DNA of 64,000 nt, from the NCBI RefSeq assembly GCF_003355155.1, contig NZ_CP031320.1:978369-1042368 (forward strand), given 5' to 3'. This document shows positions 1 to 16,326 of the stretch, one piece after another (within the stretch, counting starts at the first letter, position 1; every line of letters begins with the position of its first letter). The notes below the pieces were generated by a model, which was not told the DNA's origin, ran no database searches, and worked only from the letters and a program-made list of their open reading frames with translations. Both the position numbers and the translations under genes were made by a program. The DNA comes from Streptomyces armeniacus (GTDB lineage: Bacteria; Actinomycetota; Actinomycetes; Streptomycetales; Streptomycetaceae).

Positions 1-450
1 CGAGAGCGGCGCGAGGATCGCCTCCGCCGCCGAACGGCGCGCGCTGCGCAGCTCCTTGAGCACCGCCGTCCCCTCCTCCGTCACCTCCAGCCGCACCACC
101 CGGCGCGACGCGGGGTCGGGGACGCGGCGCACCAGGCGCCGCTCCTCCAATGCGTCCACGAGGGTCGTGACGGCCCGCGGTACGACGCCCAGCCGCTCGG
201 CGACGTCGGCCATACGGGGCGGCCCGTCGCTCCGTGCCACCGTGCGCAGCAGCCGCGACTGCGCGGGCGTGATGCCCACCGGGGCCAGGTTCCGCTTGTG
301 CGCGTGGTGCAGCCGGCGGGTCAGCCACAGCAACTGGTCGGCGAGATCCCCGGCGCTCTCGCCGCCGGCCGGCTCCTCGGCGCGCGGCGCGGAGGCGCGC
401 GCCGGCGCGGGCGACGGGGCAGGCGGGCGCGGGTTCGGGTGCGGGGGCAT
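1..450 (-). CDS. MarR-family transcriptional regulator (3' end beyond window)
   Basis: Read on the minus strand from ATG 450-448, this open frame runs off the left edge after 150 codons. A Pro/Ala-rich N-terminal tail of about 30 residues precedes a MarR-type winged helix. Visible parts are the dimer helix (DLADQLLWLTRRLHHAHKR), the recognition region (MADVAERLGVVPRAVTTLVDALEERRLVRR) and the wing (PDPASRRVVRLEVTEEG). MarR proteins are dimeric repressors, often of drug efflux or catabolic genes, that release DNA on binding a ligand. The gene is divergent from an ABC exporter across 159 bp, so control of that exporter and of itself is the natural inference. The C-terminal dimerisation helix is cut by the window edge. 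Confidence 0.88.
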   Translation of the reverse strand, partial: MPPHPNPRPPAPSPAPARASAPRAEEPAGGESAGDLADQLLWLTRRLHHAHKRNLAPVGITPAQSRLLRTVARSDGPPRMADVAERLGVVPRAVTTLVDALEERRLVRRVPDPASRRVVRLEVTEEGTAVLKELRSARRSAAEAILAPLS

Positions 451-609
451 GGGCCGTAGCGTAGCAGGACGTAAGTCACTATGAGCTTAGGTAACAATGA
501 ACTATGCTCGCGTTCGCGGCCCCGCGGCCCGTGCCCGGCCCGCAGACCGTGCCCCTGGCCCGCAGGTTGTGCCCAGGCCGCAGGCCGCCGCCCCTACCCG
601 AGGAGCCCG
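451..609. promoter_or_regulatory. Divergent marR/ABC exporter control region
   Basis: The stretch 470-505 is clearly AT-richer than everything around it (taagtcactatgagcttagg, then taacaatgaactatg). It holds imperfect inverted TAAG/CTTA half-sites and two ACTATG copies. This is the expected place for both promoters and a MarR operator. The remaining part up to 609 is GC-rich leader for the exporter gene if translation starts at TTG 610. No exact -35/-10 pair can be assigned with confidence. Confidence 0.5.
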
Positions 610-2439
610 TTGCGCAGCGACAGTCCCGACTGGACCCCGGCACCGTTCCCCAAGGACCCGGACGCCCCCGGCCCTCCGGAGCAGCCCGCCCGTATCGGCC
701 GCATCCTGCGGCTGTTCCGCCCCTACCGGGCCCGTCTCGCCCTCGTCGGCCTGCTCGTCTGCGCGTCCTCGCTGGTCTCGGTCGCCTCGCCGTTCCTGCT
801 CCGCGAGATCCTCGACGTCGCGATCCCGCAGCAGCGCACCGGGCTGCTCTCGCTGCTCGCGCTCGGCATGATCCTCACCGCCGTCGTCACCAGCGTGTTC
901 AGCGTCCTCCAGACGTTCATCAGCACCACCGTCGGGCAGCGCGTCATGCACGACCTGCGCACCGACGTGTACGCCCAACTGCAGCGCATGCCGCTGGCGT
1001 TCTTCACCCGCACCCGCACCGGCGAGGTGCAGTCCCGTATCGCCAACGACATCGGCGGCATGCAGGCCACCGTCACCTCCACCGCCACGTCCCTGGTCTC
1101 CAACCTCACCAGCGTCATCGCGACCATCGCCGCCATGCTGGCGCTGGACTGGCGGCTGACCCTCGTGTCGCTGACGCTGCTGCCCTGCTTCGTCTGGATC
1201 AGCCGGCGGGTCGGCCGCGAGCGCAAGAAGATCACCACGCAGCGGCAGAAGCAGATGGCGGCCATGTCCGCGCTCGTCATGGAGTCGCTCTCGGTCAGCG
1301 GCATCCTGCTCGGCCGCACCATGGGCCGCGCCGACTCCCTCACCCGCGACTTCGCCGACGAGTCGGAGCGCCTCGTGGACCTGGAGGTACGGTCCAGCAT
1401 GGCCGGGCGCTGGCGGATGGCCACCATCGGCATGGTGATGGCGGCGGTGCCCGCGCTGCTCTACTGGTCCGCGGGTGTGCTGCTGCAGTTCGGCGGCCCC
1501 GTCTTCTCCATCGGCACCCTGGTCGCGTTCGTCACGCTGCAGCAGGGGCTGCTGCGCCCTGCGGTCTCGTTGCTGTCGACAGGCGTCGACATGCAGGCGT
1601 CGCTGGCGCTGTTCCAGCGCATCTTCGAGTACCTCGACCTGCGTTCGGACATCACCGAGCCGGAGCGTCCCGTACGGATGGCCAGGGCGCGCGGCGAAGT
1701 ACGGTTCGAGGACGTCACGTTCGCCTACGACCCCGACGTGGCCGCGCCGACCCTGGACCGCATCGACCTGACCGTGCCCGCCGGCAGCAGCCTCGCCGTG
1801 GTCGGGCCGACCGGCTCCGGCAAGAGCACGCTCAGCTATCTGGTGCCCCGGCTGTACGACGTCACCGGCGGGCGCGTGACCCTCGACGGGACCGACGTAC
1901 GCGACCTCGCCTTCGAGTCGCTGTCACGCGCCGTCGGAGTGGTCTCCCAGGAGACGTACCTCTTCCACGCCTCCGTCGCCGACAACCTCCGCTTCGCGAA
2001 GCCCGACGCCACCGACGGCGAACTGCGCGCCGCCGCGCGGGCCGCCCAGATCCACGACCACATAGCCGGTCTCCCGGACGGCTACGACACCCTCGTCGGC
2101 GAGCGCGGCTACCGCTTCTCCGGCGGCGAGAAGCAGCGCCTCGCCCTCGCCCGTACGATCCTCCGCGACCCGCCCGTGCTCATCCTGGACGAGGCGACCA
2201 GCGCGCTCGACACCCGTACCGAACGGGCCGTGCAGGACGCGATCGACGCGCTCGCAGCAGACCGCACCACGCTGACCATCGCGCACCGCCTGTCCACCGT
2301 GCGGGACGCGGACCAGATCGTCGTCCTCGACGGCGGCCGCATCGTGGAGCGCGGCACCCACGGCGAACTCCTCGCGCTGGACGGCCGTTACGCCGCCCTC
2401 GTCCGCCGGGACGCACACAGCGCCGTGTCGCAGACGTAG
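610..2439 (+). CDS. ABC exporter, fused transmembrane and ATPase domains
   Basis: This is a half-transporter of about 609 residues: an N-terminal six-helix ABC membrane domain (about residues 40-330) and a C-terminal nucleotide-binding domain. The ATPase motifs are all intact: Walker A GPTGSGKST near 399, signature SGGEKQR near 504, Walker B/D-loop ILDEATSALD near 525 and switch AHRLST. Such proteins homodimerise or heterodimerise in the membrane to export lipids, peptides or drugs. I chose TTG 610 because GAGGAG lies 4 nt upstream and the product then has a normal N-terminus. An in-frame ATG at 481 would add 43 low-complexity residues (RPRGPCPARRPCPWPAG) and has no ribosome binding site. The divergent MarR gene suggests ligand-induced expression. 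The substrate cannot be read from sequence. Confidence 0.9.
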   Translation: MRSDSPDWTPAPFPKDPDAPGPPEQPARIGRILRLFRPYRARLALVGLLVCASSLVSVASPFLLREILDVAIPQQRTGLLSLLALGMILTAVVTSVFSVLQTFISTTVGQRVMHDLRTDVYAQLQRMPLAFFTRTRTGEVQSRIANDIGGMQATVTSTATSLVSNLTSVIATIAAMLALDWRLTLVSLTLLPCFVWISRRVGRERKKITTQRQKQMAAMSALVMESLSVSGILLGRTMGRADSLTRDFADESERLVDLEVRSSMAGRWRMATIGMVMAAVPALLYWSAGVLLQFGGPVFSIGTLVAFVTLQQGLLRPAVSLLSTGVDMQASLALFQRIFEYLDLRSDITEPERPVRMARARGEVRFEDVTFAYDPDVAAPTLDRIDLTVPAGSSLAVVGPTGSGKSTLSYLVPRLYDVTGGRVTLDGTDVRDLAFESLSRAVGVVSQETYLFHASVADNLRFAKPDATDGELRAAARAAQIHDHIAGLPDGYDTLVGERGYRFSGGEKQRLALARTILRDPPVLILDEATSALDTRTERAVQDAIDALAADRTTLTIAHRLSTVRDADQIVVLDGGRIVERGTHGELLALDGRYAALVRRDAHSAVSQT

Positions 2440-2449
2440 GCGGCTCCCG

Positions 2450-2561
2450 CGTACAGTCAGCCGCCGTACGGTGCGCGATTGGCGTCCGTACGGTGCTCGT
2501 ACGGCGCGCTCGTACGGTCCTCGCTCGGCGTCCGTACGGTCCTCGATCGGCACCCGTACGG
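2450..2561. repeat. Phased cluster of CGTACGG heptamers
   Basis: Six exact CGTACGG copies, all in the same orientation, start at 2465, 2487, 2498, 2511, 2533 and 2555, giving steps of 22, 11, 13, 22 and 22 bp. A related CGTACAG starts at 2450. The unit is roughly gtCCGTACGGtsCTCG. The cluster fills the gap between the ends of two convergent genes, the exporter (stop at 2439) and the VOC gene (stop at 2581). It may be a protein-binding array, a termination zone or simple tandem expansion. Confidence 0.75.
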
Positions 2562-2580
2562 TGCTCGCGGACGGTCCGGC

Positions 2581-2961
2581 TCAGCGGGCCGACGGCAGCG
2601 GCGGTGGCGGCGGAGGGAAGACGCAGAACTCGTTGCCCTCCGGGTCGGCGAGCACGTCCCACTCGATACGTGCCGCGTGCCGCCGCACCATCGTGGCGCC
2701 CAGCTCGAGGAGTTCGGCGCTGTAGCCGTACACGTCGAGGTGCATGCGGTTCTTGGTCGTCTTCGGCTCCCGTACCGGGTTGATCCAGATGAGCGGGCCG
2801 TGCCCGGTCGGATCGTAGATCGGCACGGGCCACTCCGGCGGCCGTTCGCCCTGTCCCGCGGGCGGCTCACGGCGCAGATAGCCGAGTGCGGCGCACCACC
2901 AGTCGGCGAGCGCCTGATGATCGATGGCGTCCAGGGCCAGTCCCTTGAAGCGTGCGGGCAT
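2581..2961 (-). CDS. VOC/glyoxalase-like domain protein
   Basis: A protein of 126 residues with the beta-alpha-beta-beta-beta layout of one vicinal-oxygen-chelate module pair. The N-terminus reads FKGLALDAIDHQALADWWCAALG, the centre has NRMHLDVYG, and the C-terminus has DPEGNEFCVFPP. This subgroup (glyoxalase-like domain, often misnamed glyoxalase or dioxygenase) commonly has unknown substrates. The possible metal ligands His (NRMHLDV) and Glu (GNEFCV) are present. The protein ends in an unusual run of seven prolines followed by LPSAR. It is convergent with the ABC exporter, and no operon partner is evident. Confidence 0.82.
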   Translation of the reverse strand: MPARFKGLALDAIDHQALADWWCAALGYLRREPPAGQGERPPEWPVPIYDPTGHGPLIWINPVREPKTTKNRMHLDVYGYSAELLELGATMVRRHAARIEWDVLADPEGNEFCVFPPPPPPLPSAR

Positions 2962-3129
2962 GTGCGGAGCCTACTGCGCGACGGCCTCCGCGGGCGGCGT
3001 TGACGTATCCGCGCCCCGCACCGGCGCGGCGCGCCGCCGTGTTGTCCCGATGGTGAACGGTGCGGATCTTGTCCACGCCGCAGAGGACGGCGAAGCCCAT
3101 GTCATGCGGCAGTTCGCCGGGACCGCGAG

Positions 3130-4236
3130 TCAGTCCAGCCCGTACGCAGGCATCCCGTGCGGGACTGCCCCCGCGAGCAGCCGTGCCGGGCCGGTGCCGG
3201 TCCGTACGGAGAGCCTGCACGGCCGGTCGTCGCCCTCGTTGCCCACGCGCTCCGGTTCGAACGTGACGTACGCGAATCCCGCGTCCGGGCCGCTCGCCCG
3301 TGCGAGCCGGTCGAGTTCGGCGGCGGCACGCGCCCACTCCTCCTTCGGCACGTACTGCCGCATGATCGAGTGCCACACGACGGTGACGGTGCCCGGCTCC
3401 GGTGCGACGCCGGCGAGGAACTCGGCGACGCCGGCGCGTTCGACGCGTGCCGGGACCTTGGCGGCGAGCCGTATCGCGCCCTCCAGCCGGGCGGCCCGCG
3501 CGGCCTGGTCGGGCCACACGTACGCGCGCAGCGCCAGGGCGCCGTCCGCCGACAGGGGGTCTACGGGGGAGAGGTCGCAGCCGGCGCGTTCGGTGACCGT
3601 CAGCTCCGGGTGGTGGGTGGCCGCGTCCGTGAGCCACGCGGGTACGGGACCGCGCCACGCGCCCTCGTCGAGGCGTACGGGGGAGTCCTCCGGGCCCCAG
3701 GCGAAGCCCGGCGCCGCGTAACGGAACCGGTCCGCGCGGAGGTTGAGCCCCGCGCTGGCGCCCAGCTCGAACAGCCGCACGCGCGGCGCGGGCCGGGACG
3801 CCGGAGCGAGCCGGGAGAGGGCGTACAGCGCGCCGGGCAGCAGCACGTTCGCGCGCCCCGCCTCGTTCGTCTGCGGCGGCCGGGTCATCCAGTCGCGGAT
3901 CCAGTCCGGGGACCCGCCGACGGTGTCGCGGAACGCCGCCCAGAGCGCATCCGTACGGTGCTGCCCGAGCGCACCGGCCGCCGCCTCCGCGTAGTGCTCC
4001 GCCAGCTCCGGTGCCCGCCCGGTGAGGACCAGCGCGTGGACGCCGCCGAGGAGGCGCAGCGCGATCGCGTCCGGGCCCGGCGCGTCTTCGTACTCCGCGA
4101 GCGCCTCCGCGCACACGCCGCCCGCCCGCACGTCGTCCGCGACGCACGGCAGCAGCGTCGCGTACAGCGGCGAGCCCAGCTCGGCGCAGGACGCCGCCTG
4201 CCACTCGATCATCCGGGCGATGCGTTCGCGGGACAT
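3130..4236 (-). CDS. DUF2332 family protein
   Basis: A protein of 368 residues resembling the actinobacterial DUF2332 family, whose function is unknown to me. The N-terminus (RIARMIEWQAASCAELGSPL) and the Leu/Arg-rich body with RLFELGASAGLNLRADRFRY match what I remember of it. The ELGASAGLNL stretch resembles a SAM-binding glycine loop, so a methyltransferase-like fold is possible but unproven. The start was set at ATG 4236 because GAGGAGG lies 4 nt upstream. A longer frame back to 4320 adds Arg-rich residues without a ribosome binding site. It is divergent from the macrodomain gene. The 168 bp between its stop and the VOC gene holds no convincing gene. Confidence 0.8.
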   Translation of the reverse strand: MSRERIARMIEWQAASCAELGSPLYATLLPCVADDVRAGGVCAEALAEYEDAPGPDAIALRLLGGVHALVLTGRAPELAEHYAEAAAGALGQHRTDALWAAFRDTVGGSPDWIRDWMTRPPQTNEAGRANVLLPGALYALSRLAPASRPAPRVRLFELGASAGLNLRADRFRYAAPGFAWGPEDSPVRLDEGAWRGPVPAWLTDAATHHPELTVTERAGCDLSPVDPLSADGALALRAYVWPDQAARAARLEGAIRLAAKVPARVERAGVAEFLAGVAPEPGTVTVVWHSIMRQYVPKEEWARAAAELDRLARASGPDAGFAYVTFEPERVGNEGDDRPCRLSVRTGTGPARLLAGAVPHGMPAYGLD

Positions 4237-4391
4237 GGGCCCTCCTCGGGTGCGGCCGCTGCCGCGCGTACGGCGGTCGCGCATGCGTGCGGCACGTGCT
4301 CGTACGGTGTGCGGGAGCACCGCCGTACACGCTGGCCGTCGCCTGCCGCGCTGGCCTGAAGCCCAGTATGCGCCGTGGCACGATGGGCCCC

Positions 4392-4910
4392 ATGACGGAC
4401 CTCACCCTCGTACACGGTGACATCACCGAACAGGACGTGGACGCGGTGGTGAACGCCGCCAACTCGTCGCTGCTGGGCGGCGGCGGTGTCGACGGCGCGA
4501 TCCACCGCAGGGGCGGCCCCGACATCCTCGCCGAGTGCCGCCGGCTGCGCGCCGGACGCTACGGCGGCGGCCTGCCCACCGGCCACGCCGTGGCCACCGC
4601 GGCGGGCCGGCTGCCCGCCCGCTTCGTGATCCACACGGTGGGCCCCGTGTGGGCCGAGGGCGAGGACCGCTCCGCCCTGCTCGCCTCCTGCTACGACGAG
4701 TCGCTGCGGGTCGCGGCCGAGCTGGACGCGCGTACGGTCGCCTTCCCCGCGATCTCCACCGGCGTCTACGGCTGGCCGCTCGAGGACGGCGCGCGGATCG
4801 CGGTGAGCACCGTACGGGAGGCGGTGGACGCGGCACCCGGACAGTTCGACGAGGTGCGCTTCGTGGTCTTCGACCAGGCCGGGCACGACGCCTTCGCCGC
4901 CGTGCTCTGA
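4392..4910 (+). CDS. Macrodomain protein, O-acetyl-ADP-ribose deacetylase-like
   Basis: A single macrodomain of 172 residues. Hallmarks are LVHGDITEQDVDAVVNAANSS at the start, the GGGGVDGAIHRRGG loop, IHTVGPVW, and the phosphate-binding ISTGVYGWP loop. MacroD/YmdB-type proteins hydrolyse O-acetyl-ADP-ribose or remove mono-ADP-ribose from proteins in the cytosol. The Asn of VNAANS and the Asp of GVDGAIH, which matter for catalysis in this class, are present. ATG 4392 starts just before the conserved MTDLTLVHGDI. An ATG at 4383 (MGP-) is an alternative. No obvious partner gene or ADP-ribosyltransferase lies beside it. Confidence 0.9.
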   Translation: MTDLTLVHGDITEQDVDAVVNAANSSLLGGGGVDGAIHRRGGPDILAECRRLRAGRYGGGLPTGHAVATAAGRLPARFVIHTVGPVWAEGEDRSALLASCYDESLRVAAELDARTVAFPAISTGVYGWPLEDGARIAVSTVREAVDAAPGQFDEVRFVVFDQAGHDAFAAVL

Positions 4911-4944
4911 CCGCGCCCGCCTCCCGACGGCCACCGGTTTCCGG

Positions 4945-5232
4945 CTACTTCTTCAGCTCCAGCGGATCGTGCTCCGTGAGGAGCTTGTCCACCCGCGCCT
5001 GGTCCACCCGGTGCGTGAGCTCCTGCACCTCCTGCCGGTCCCGTACGCACTTGGCGAGCGTGAACGAGGAGCTGACCAGGAACAGCACGCCGAGCGCGAG
5101 GAAAGCCCGCTCCCACGGCCCCACCGGGAGATACACCACGCCGACGGCCACCGCGAGGAGGGACACACCGAAAGCGATCGCGGCCTGGGCGTAGAACGCC
5201 GCCGTCGTCGGCCGCTGAATCTGTGTCGTCAT
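4945..5232 (-). CDS. YiaA/YiaB-type small inner-membrane protein
   Basis: A membrane protein of 95 residues with two transmembrane segments (AAFYAQAAIAFGVSLLAVAV and ERAFLALGVLFLVSSSFTLA) separated by a short VYLPVGPW turn. The cytosolic tail after that is charged (VRDRQEVQELTHRVDQARVDKLL) and ends in LELKK. This matches the YiaAB-domain family, whose function is not known. The start at ATG 5232 precedes MTTQIQRPTTAAFYAQ. A further 17 codons upstream are open but look non-coding. The gene lies just downstream of the NamZ gene (51 bp gap) on the same strand and could share its transcript. Confidence 0.78.
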   Translation of the reverse strand: MTTQIQRPTTAAFYAQAAIAFGVSLLAVAVGVVYLPVGPWERAFLALGVLFLVSSSFTLAKCVRDRQEVQELTHRVDQARVDKLLTEHDPLELKK

Positions 5233-5283
5233 GCGCCCATCGTGGCGGGGCCCCGGCGCGCGGTCATGAGTACGGATACTCAC

Positions 5284-6579
5284 TCAGCCGTAGAGCAGAT
5301 GGCGGCGCCGCTTCCGCTCGAAGTCCCGTACCTCGCCCGCCCACGCGTCCGCGATGGCGTCAGGCTCGTCGCCCGCGTCGACCATCTTGCGCAGCCGCTG
5401 CGAGCCGGAGAGCTTGTCGATCCAGAACGGGCGCTCGGGGTCCCAGGAGTCCTCCCGCCAGGCGAACCCGTCGTAGCGGCGCGCCTCCACCAGCATGGCG
5501 ACCGCCGTCAGCACCGGGCGGTAGCGGCCCGGGTCGGTCACGAAGATCTGCACGCCCGCGCAGGTCTCGCCCTCGTGCTTGCTGAACGTCGGCACGAAGT
5601 AGCCCTCGCGGAACCGGACTCCGGGCAGCCGGCGGGCGTTGAGCCGGTCGCTCAGGTGGTAGTCGAGGTACGGCGCCCCGACGAGCTCGAAGGGGCGGGT
5701 CGTGCCGCGGCCCTCGGAGAGGTTCGTGCCCTCGAAGTACCCGGTGCCCGGGTAGACGACGGCGGTGTCCGGCGTCGGCATGTTCGGCGACGGCGGCACC
5801 CACGGCAGCCCCTCCACGGCGCCGACGTGGGACGGCCGCCAGCCGCTCAGCTCGATGACCTCCAGCTCCACGCGGCCGCCGTCGCCCTCGTCGGGCAGCA
5901 GCTCGCCGTTGAAGTAGCGGGCCAGCTCGCCGACGGTCATCCCGTGCTGCTGGATGATCGGCTTCAGGCCCACCCCCGAGGTGAAGCCGTCCGTCATCAT
6001 CGGGCCGTCCGCGCGGCGGCCGACCGGGTTGGGCCGGTCGAGCACGACGAACCGGGCGCCGATCGCGCGGGCCGCGACCATCGCGTTGTACATCGTCCAG
6101 ATGTACGTGTAGAAGCGGACGCCGACGTCCTGGATGTCGAAGACGATGGTGTCCGCGCCCGCCTTCGTGAACAGCGCCTGCATCTTCGCGGCGTCCGCGC
6201 CGTACGCGTCGTACACCGTCAGACCCGTACGCGGGTCCTCGAACTCCGGCTCCGACTCGCCGGCCTGCGCGCTGCCCCGGAAGCCGTGCTCCGGCCCGAA
6301 CACGCCGACGACGTCGAGCTCGTCGCGGGCCGCCATCGAGTCGACGATGTGGCTGGTGTCCCGCAGCACGCCGGTCGGGTTGCTGATCACGCCGATCTTG
6401 CGGCCGCGCAGCATCGACCAGCCGCGGGCCGCCGCCAGGTCGGCGCCCGGCGTCACCCCGTGCGTACGGGCCTGCTGCGCGGCGTCCGGGGAGGCGGCGT
6501 GCGCCTGGCCGGACGTGAGCAGGGGAGCGGTCAGGGCGGCGGCGGTGCCACCGGTGAGGAGCGAGCGGCGGGTAGGCAT
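5284..6579 (-). CDS. Exo-beta-N-acetylmuramidase NamZ-like (DUF1343), exported
   Basis: A protein of 431 residues with a twin-arginine type signal peptide (MPTRRSLLTGGTAAALTAPL, cleavage probably after QAHA). The mature part begins with the family core RKIGVISNPTGVLRDTSHIVD, then FGPEHGFRG, TVYDAYG, VFDIQDVGVRFYTYIWTMYNAM and DRPNPVG. The DUF1343 family includes NamZ (GH171), which removes terminal N-acetylmuramic acid from peptidoglycan fragments, so extracytoplasmic wall turnover is the likely role. There is no ribosome binding site. Instead a promoter TTGTCG-18 bp-TAGCTT ends 6 nt before the ATG, so the mRNA looks leaderless. Confidence 0.87.
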   Translation of the reverse strand: MPTRRSLLTGGTAAALTAPLLTSGQAHAASPDAAQQARTHGVTPGADLAAARGWSMLRGRKIGVISNPTGVLRDTSHIVDSMAARDELDVVGVFGPEHGFRGSAQAGESEPEFEDPRTGLTVYDAYGADAAKMQALFTKAGADTIVFDIQDVGVRFYTYIWTMYNAMVAARAIGARFVVLDRPNPVGRRADGPMMTDGFTSGVGLKPIIQQHGMTVGELARYFNGELLPDEGDGGRVELEVIELSGWRPSHVGAVEGLPWVPPSPNMPTPDTAVVYPGTGYFEGTNLSEGRGTTRPFELVGAPYLDYHLSDRLNARRLPGVRFREGYFVPTFSKHEGETCAGVQIFVTDPGRYRPVLTAVAMLVEARRYDGFAWREDSWDPERPFWIDKLSGSQRLRKMVDAGDEPDAIADAWAGEVRDFERKRRRHLLYG

Positions 6580-6585
6580 GCCGGG

Positions 6586-6615
6586 AAGCTATCCACCCGC
6601 TCCCAGCAGCGACAA
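6586..6615 (-). promoter_or_regulatory. Promoter of the NamZ-like gene (leaderless)
   Basis: On the minus strand the -35 box TTGTCG (6615-6610) and -10 box TAGCTT (6591-6586) are 18 bp apart. The -10 box ends 6 nt before the ATG at 6579, so transcription should begin at or next to the start codon. Confidence 0.6.
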
Positions 6616-6691
6616 GGGGCCACACGCGACAACAAAGGTGTAGAGCAATGGCGGCCGGGTGGCGCCGGGTGGTGCCGGGAGGGTCCGGGCG

Positions 6692-7819
6692 TTACGCCGC
6701 CGCCGTCAGCTCCCGTACGGGCGCCCCGTCCCCGGCGGCCTCCCCGTCCAGCAGCCGCCGGACCTCCCGGGCCGCCGACCGGCCCGCACGGTTGGCGCCG
6801 ATGGTGCTCGCCGACGGCCCGTACCCGACCAGGTGGACCCGGGGGTCGCGGACCGCGCGGGTGCCGTCCAGCCGGACGCCGCCGCCCGGTTCGCGCAGCC
6901 GCAGCGGTACGAGGTGCGCGATGACGGGCCGGAAGCCGGTGGCCCACAGGATGGTGTCGGCTCCTGCGGTACGGCCGTCCGCCCAGACGACGCCCTCGGG
7001 TGTGACGCGGTCGAACATCGGCAGCCGCTCCAGCAGCCCGCTGGCGCGGCCCTCGCGCACTGCCTCGGTCAGCGGCAGGCCCGTCACGGACACGACGCTG
7101 CGCGGCGGCAGCCCGTCCCGTACCCGCTCCTCGACCATGGCGACGGCGGCCCGGCCCTCGTACTCGCCGAACGGCCCCTCGCGGAACACCGGCGGCCGCC
7201 GCGTCACCCACGTCGTGGCCGCCGCCACCCCGCCGATCTCCAGCAGGTGCTGCACGGCCGACGTACCGCCGCCCACCACGACCACCCGCCGCCCGGCGAA
7301 CACGTCCGAGCCGGGCCCGGGGTACTGCGCGGTGTGCAGCTGCCGCCCGAGGAACGTCTCCTGCCCCGGGACGCGCGGCCAGAACGGGCGGTCCCAGGTG
7401 CCCGTCGCACTGATCACGGCGCGCGCCGACCAGGCGCCGGAACGCGTCTCGACGCGCAGCCGCCCCGGACCGTCCTCCGGGGCGTCGCGTACGGCGGTCA
7501 CGTCGACCGGGCGCTGTACGCGGAGCCCGAAGGCGCTCTCGTACGCGGCGAAGTACTCACCGATCACCTCGGCGGACGGCCGGCCGGGGTCGGCGCCGGT
7601 CAGCTCCATGCCGGGCAGCGCGTGCATCCCGTGCACCTTGCCGTACGTCAGCGACGGCCACCGGAACTGCCACGCGCCGCCCGGCCGCGGCGAGTGGTCC
7701 AGGACCACGAAGTCGCGGCCGGGCTCGAGACCGTTGCGGCGCAGATGGTAGGCGCTGGACAGGCCCGCCTGCCCGGCGCCGATGACCACTGCCTCCGTCG
7801 TGCGCACTCCCTCGTTCAT
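6692..7819 (-). CDS. Flavin-dependent monooxygenase-like NAD(P)-binding oxidoreductase
   Basis: About 375 residues with two Rossmann folds. The FAD site VVIGAGQAGLSSAYHL is at the N-terminus, the NAD(P) site VVVVGGGTSAVQHL is near the middle, and the ATGFRP element that links the domains follows. This is the layout of class B flavin monooxygenases and CzcO-like flavoproteins. The strict BVMO/FMO fingerprint FxGxxxHxxxWP is replaced by FLGRQLHTAQYPG, so a non-canonical reaction is possible. The start is uncertain: ATG 7819 or GTG 7807. It lies 6 kb downstream of the PKS start with the YjbQ gene opposed between, so a tailoring role for the polyketide is only a possibility. Confidence 0.82.
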   Translation of the reverse strand: MNEGVRTTEAVVIGAGQAGLSSAYHLRRNGLEPGRDFVVLDHSPRPGGAWQFRWPSLTYGKVHGMHALPGMELTGADPGRPSAEVIGEYFAAYESAFGLRVQRPVDVTAVRDAPEDGPGRLRVETRSGAWSARAVISATGTWDRPFWPRVPGQETFLGRQLHTAQYPGPGSDVFAGRRVVVVGGGTSAVQHLLEIGGVAAATTWVTRRPPVFREGPFGEYEGRAAVAMVEERVRDGLPPRSVVSVTGLPLTEAVREGRASGLLERLPMFDRVTPEGVVWADGRTAGADTILWATGFRPVIAHLVPLRLREPGGGVRLDGTRAVRDPRVHLVGYGPSASTIGANRAGRSAAREVRRLLDGEAAGDGAPVRELTAAA

Positions 7820-7930
7820 GCCTCTGCCAACCACCGGAGCGGCCCGGAGCTTCCCGGCGGCGCGGACGGCGTGGGCGGTGCCGTCACCGGCCGCCGGTCG
7901 CGCGCCCGTACGGCACGGCAGGATGGAACC

Positions 7931-8353
7931 ATGACCGACGCACTTCGGACCCACGTCCTCGACCTCACCACCGGCACGGACGAGACCGTCGCCGACCTGA
8001 CCCGGGACTGCGCCGCGTTCCTCGAACGGGTCGCAGCCGGGCGCGACGGGCTGCTCAACGTGTTCGTGCCGCACGCCACCGCCGGCGTGGCCGTCCTGGA
8101 GACCGGCGCCGGCAGCGACGACGACCTGCTCGCCGCCCTCCGCGACCTGCTGCCCGCCGACGACCGCTGGCGGCACCGGCACGGCAGCCACGGCCACGGC
8201 CGCGACCACGTGCTCCCCGCGCTCGTACCCCCGCACGCCACCCTGCCGGTGCTGAACGGGCGGCTGGAGCTGGGCACCTGGCAGTCCGTCTGCCTCGTCG
8301 ACACCAACCGGGACAACCCGCACCGGCAGGTGCGGCTGAGCTTCCTCGGGTAG
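7931..8353 (+). CDS. YjbQ family protein (UPF0047)
   Basis: A compact protein of 140 residues with family marks VFVPHATAGVAVLE, the His-rich loop RHGSHGHGRDHVLPAL, GRLELGTWQSVCLVD and the final DNPHRQVRLSF. YjbQ proteins are ubiquitous; weak thiamin-phosphate-synthase activity has been reported, but the true role is unsettled. It starts at ATG 7931, the only good start before THVLDLTTG. It faces the PKS gene convergently, with 53 bp between the two stop codons. Confidence 0.88.
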   Translation: MTDALRTHVLDLTTGTDETVADLTRDCAAFLERVAAGRDGLLNVFVPHATAGVAVLETGAGSDDDLLAALRDLLPADDRWRHRHGSHGHGRDHVLPALVPPHATLPVLNGRLELGTWQSVCLVDTNRDNPHRQVRLSFLG

Positions 8354-8406
8354 CCGCCCTGCCGGGCGCCCCGGTCCCGCACGTCCGTAGCGCCGTGGGG
8401 GTGTCG

Positions 8407-16263
<7,857 letters not shown>

Positions 16264-16326
16264 CTGATCGTTCCCCCCTCGTATGTGCACGCAGGACAGG
16301 ACCGCGGCATGCTCCCGTACGGTTGA

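Noticed and set aside
481..609. 43-residue N-terminal extension of the ABC exporter from ATG 481
   Set aside because: It is low-complexity Pro/Arg/Cys sequence without a ribosome binding site, whereas TTG 610 has GAGGAG at proper distance.
2962..3129. Possible gene remnant (LPHDMGFAVLCGVDKIRTVHH on the minus strand)
   Set aside because: It is short, has no start or ribosome binding site and matches no family I recognise; it is treated as non-coding gap.
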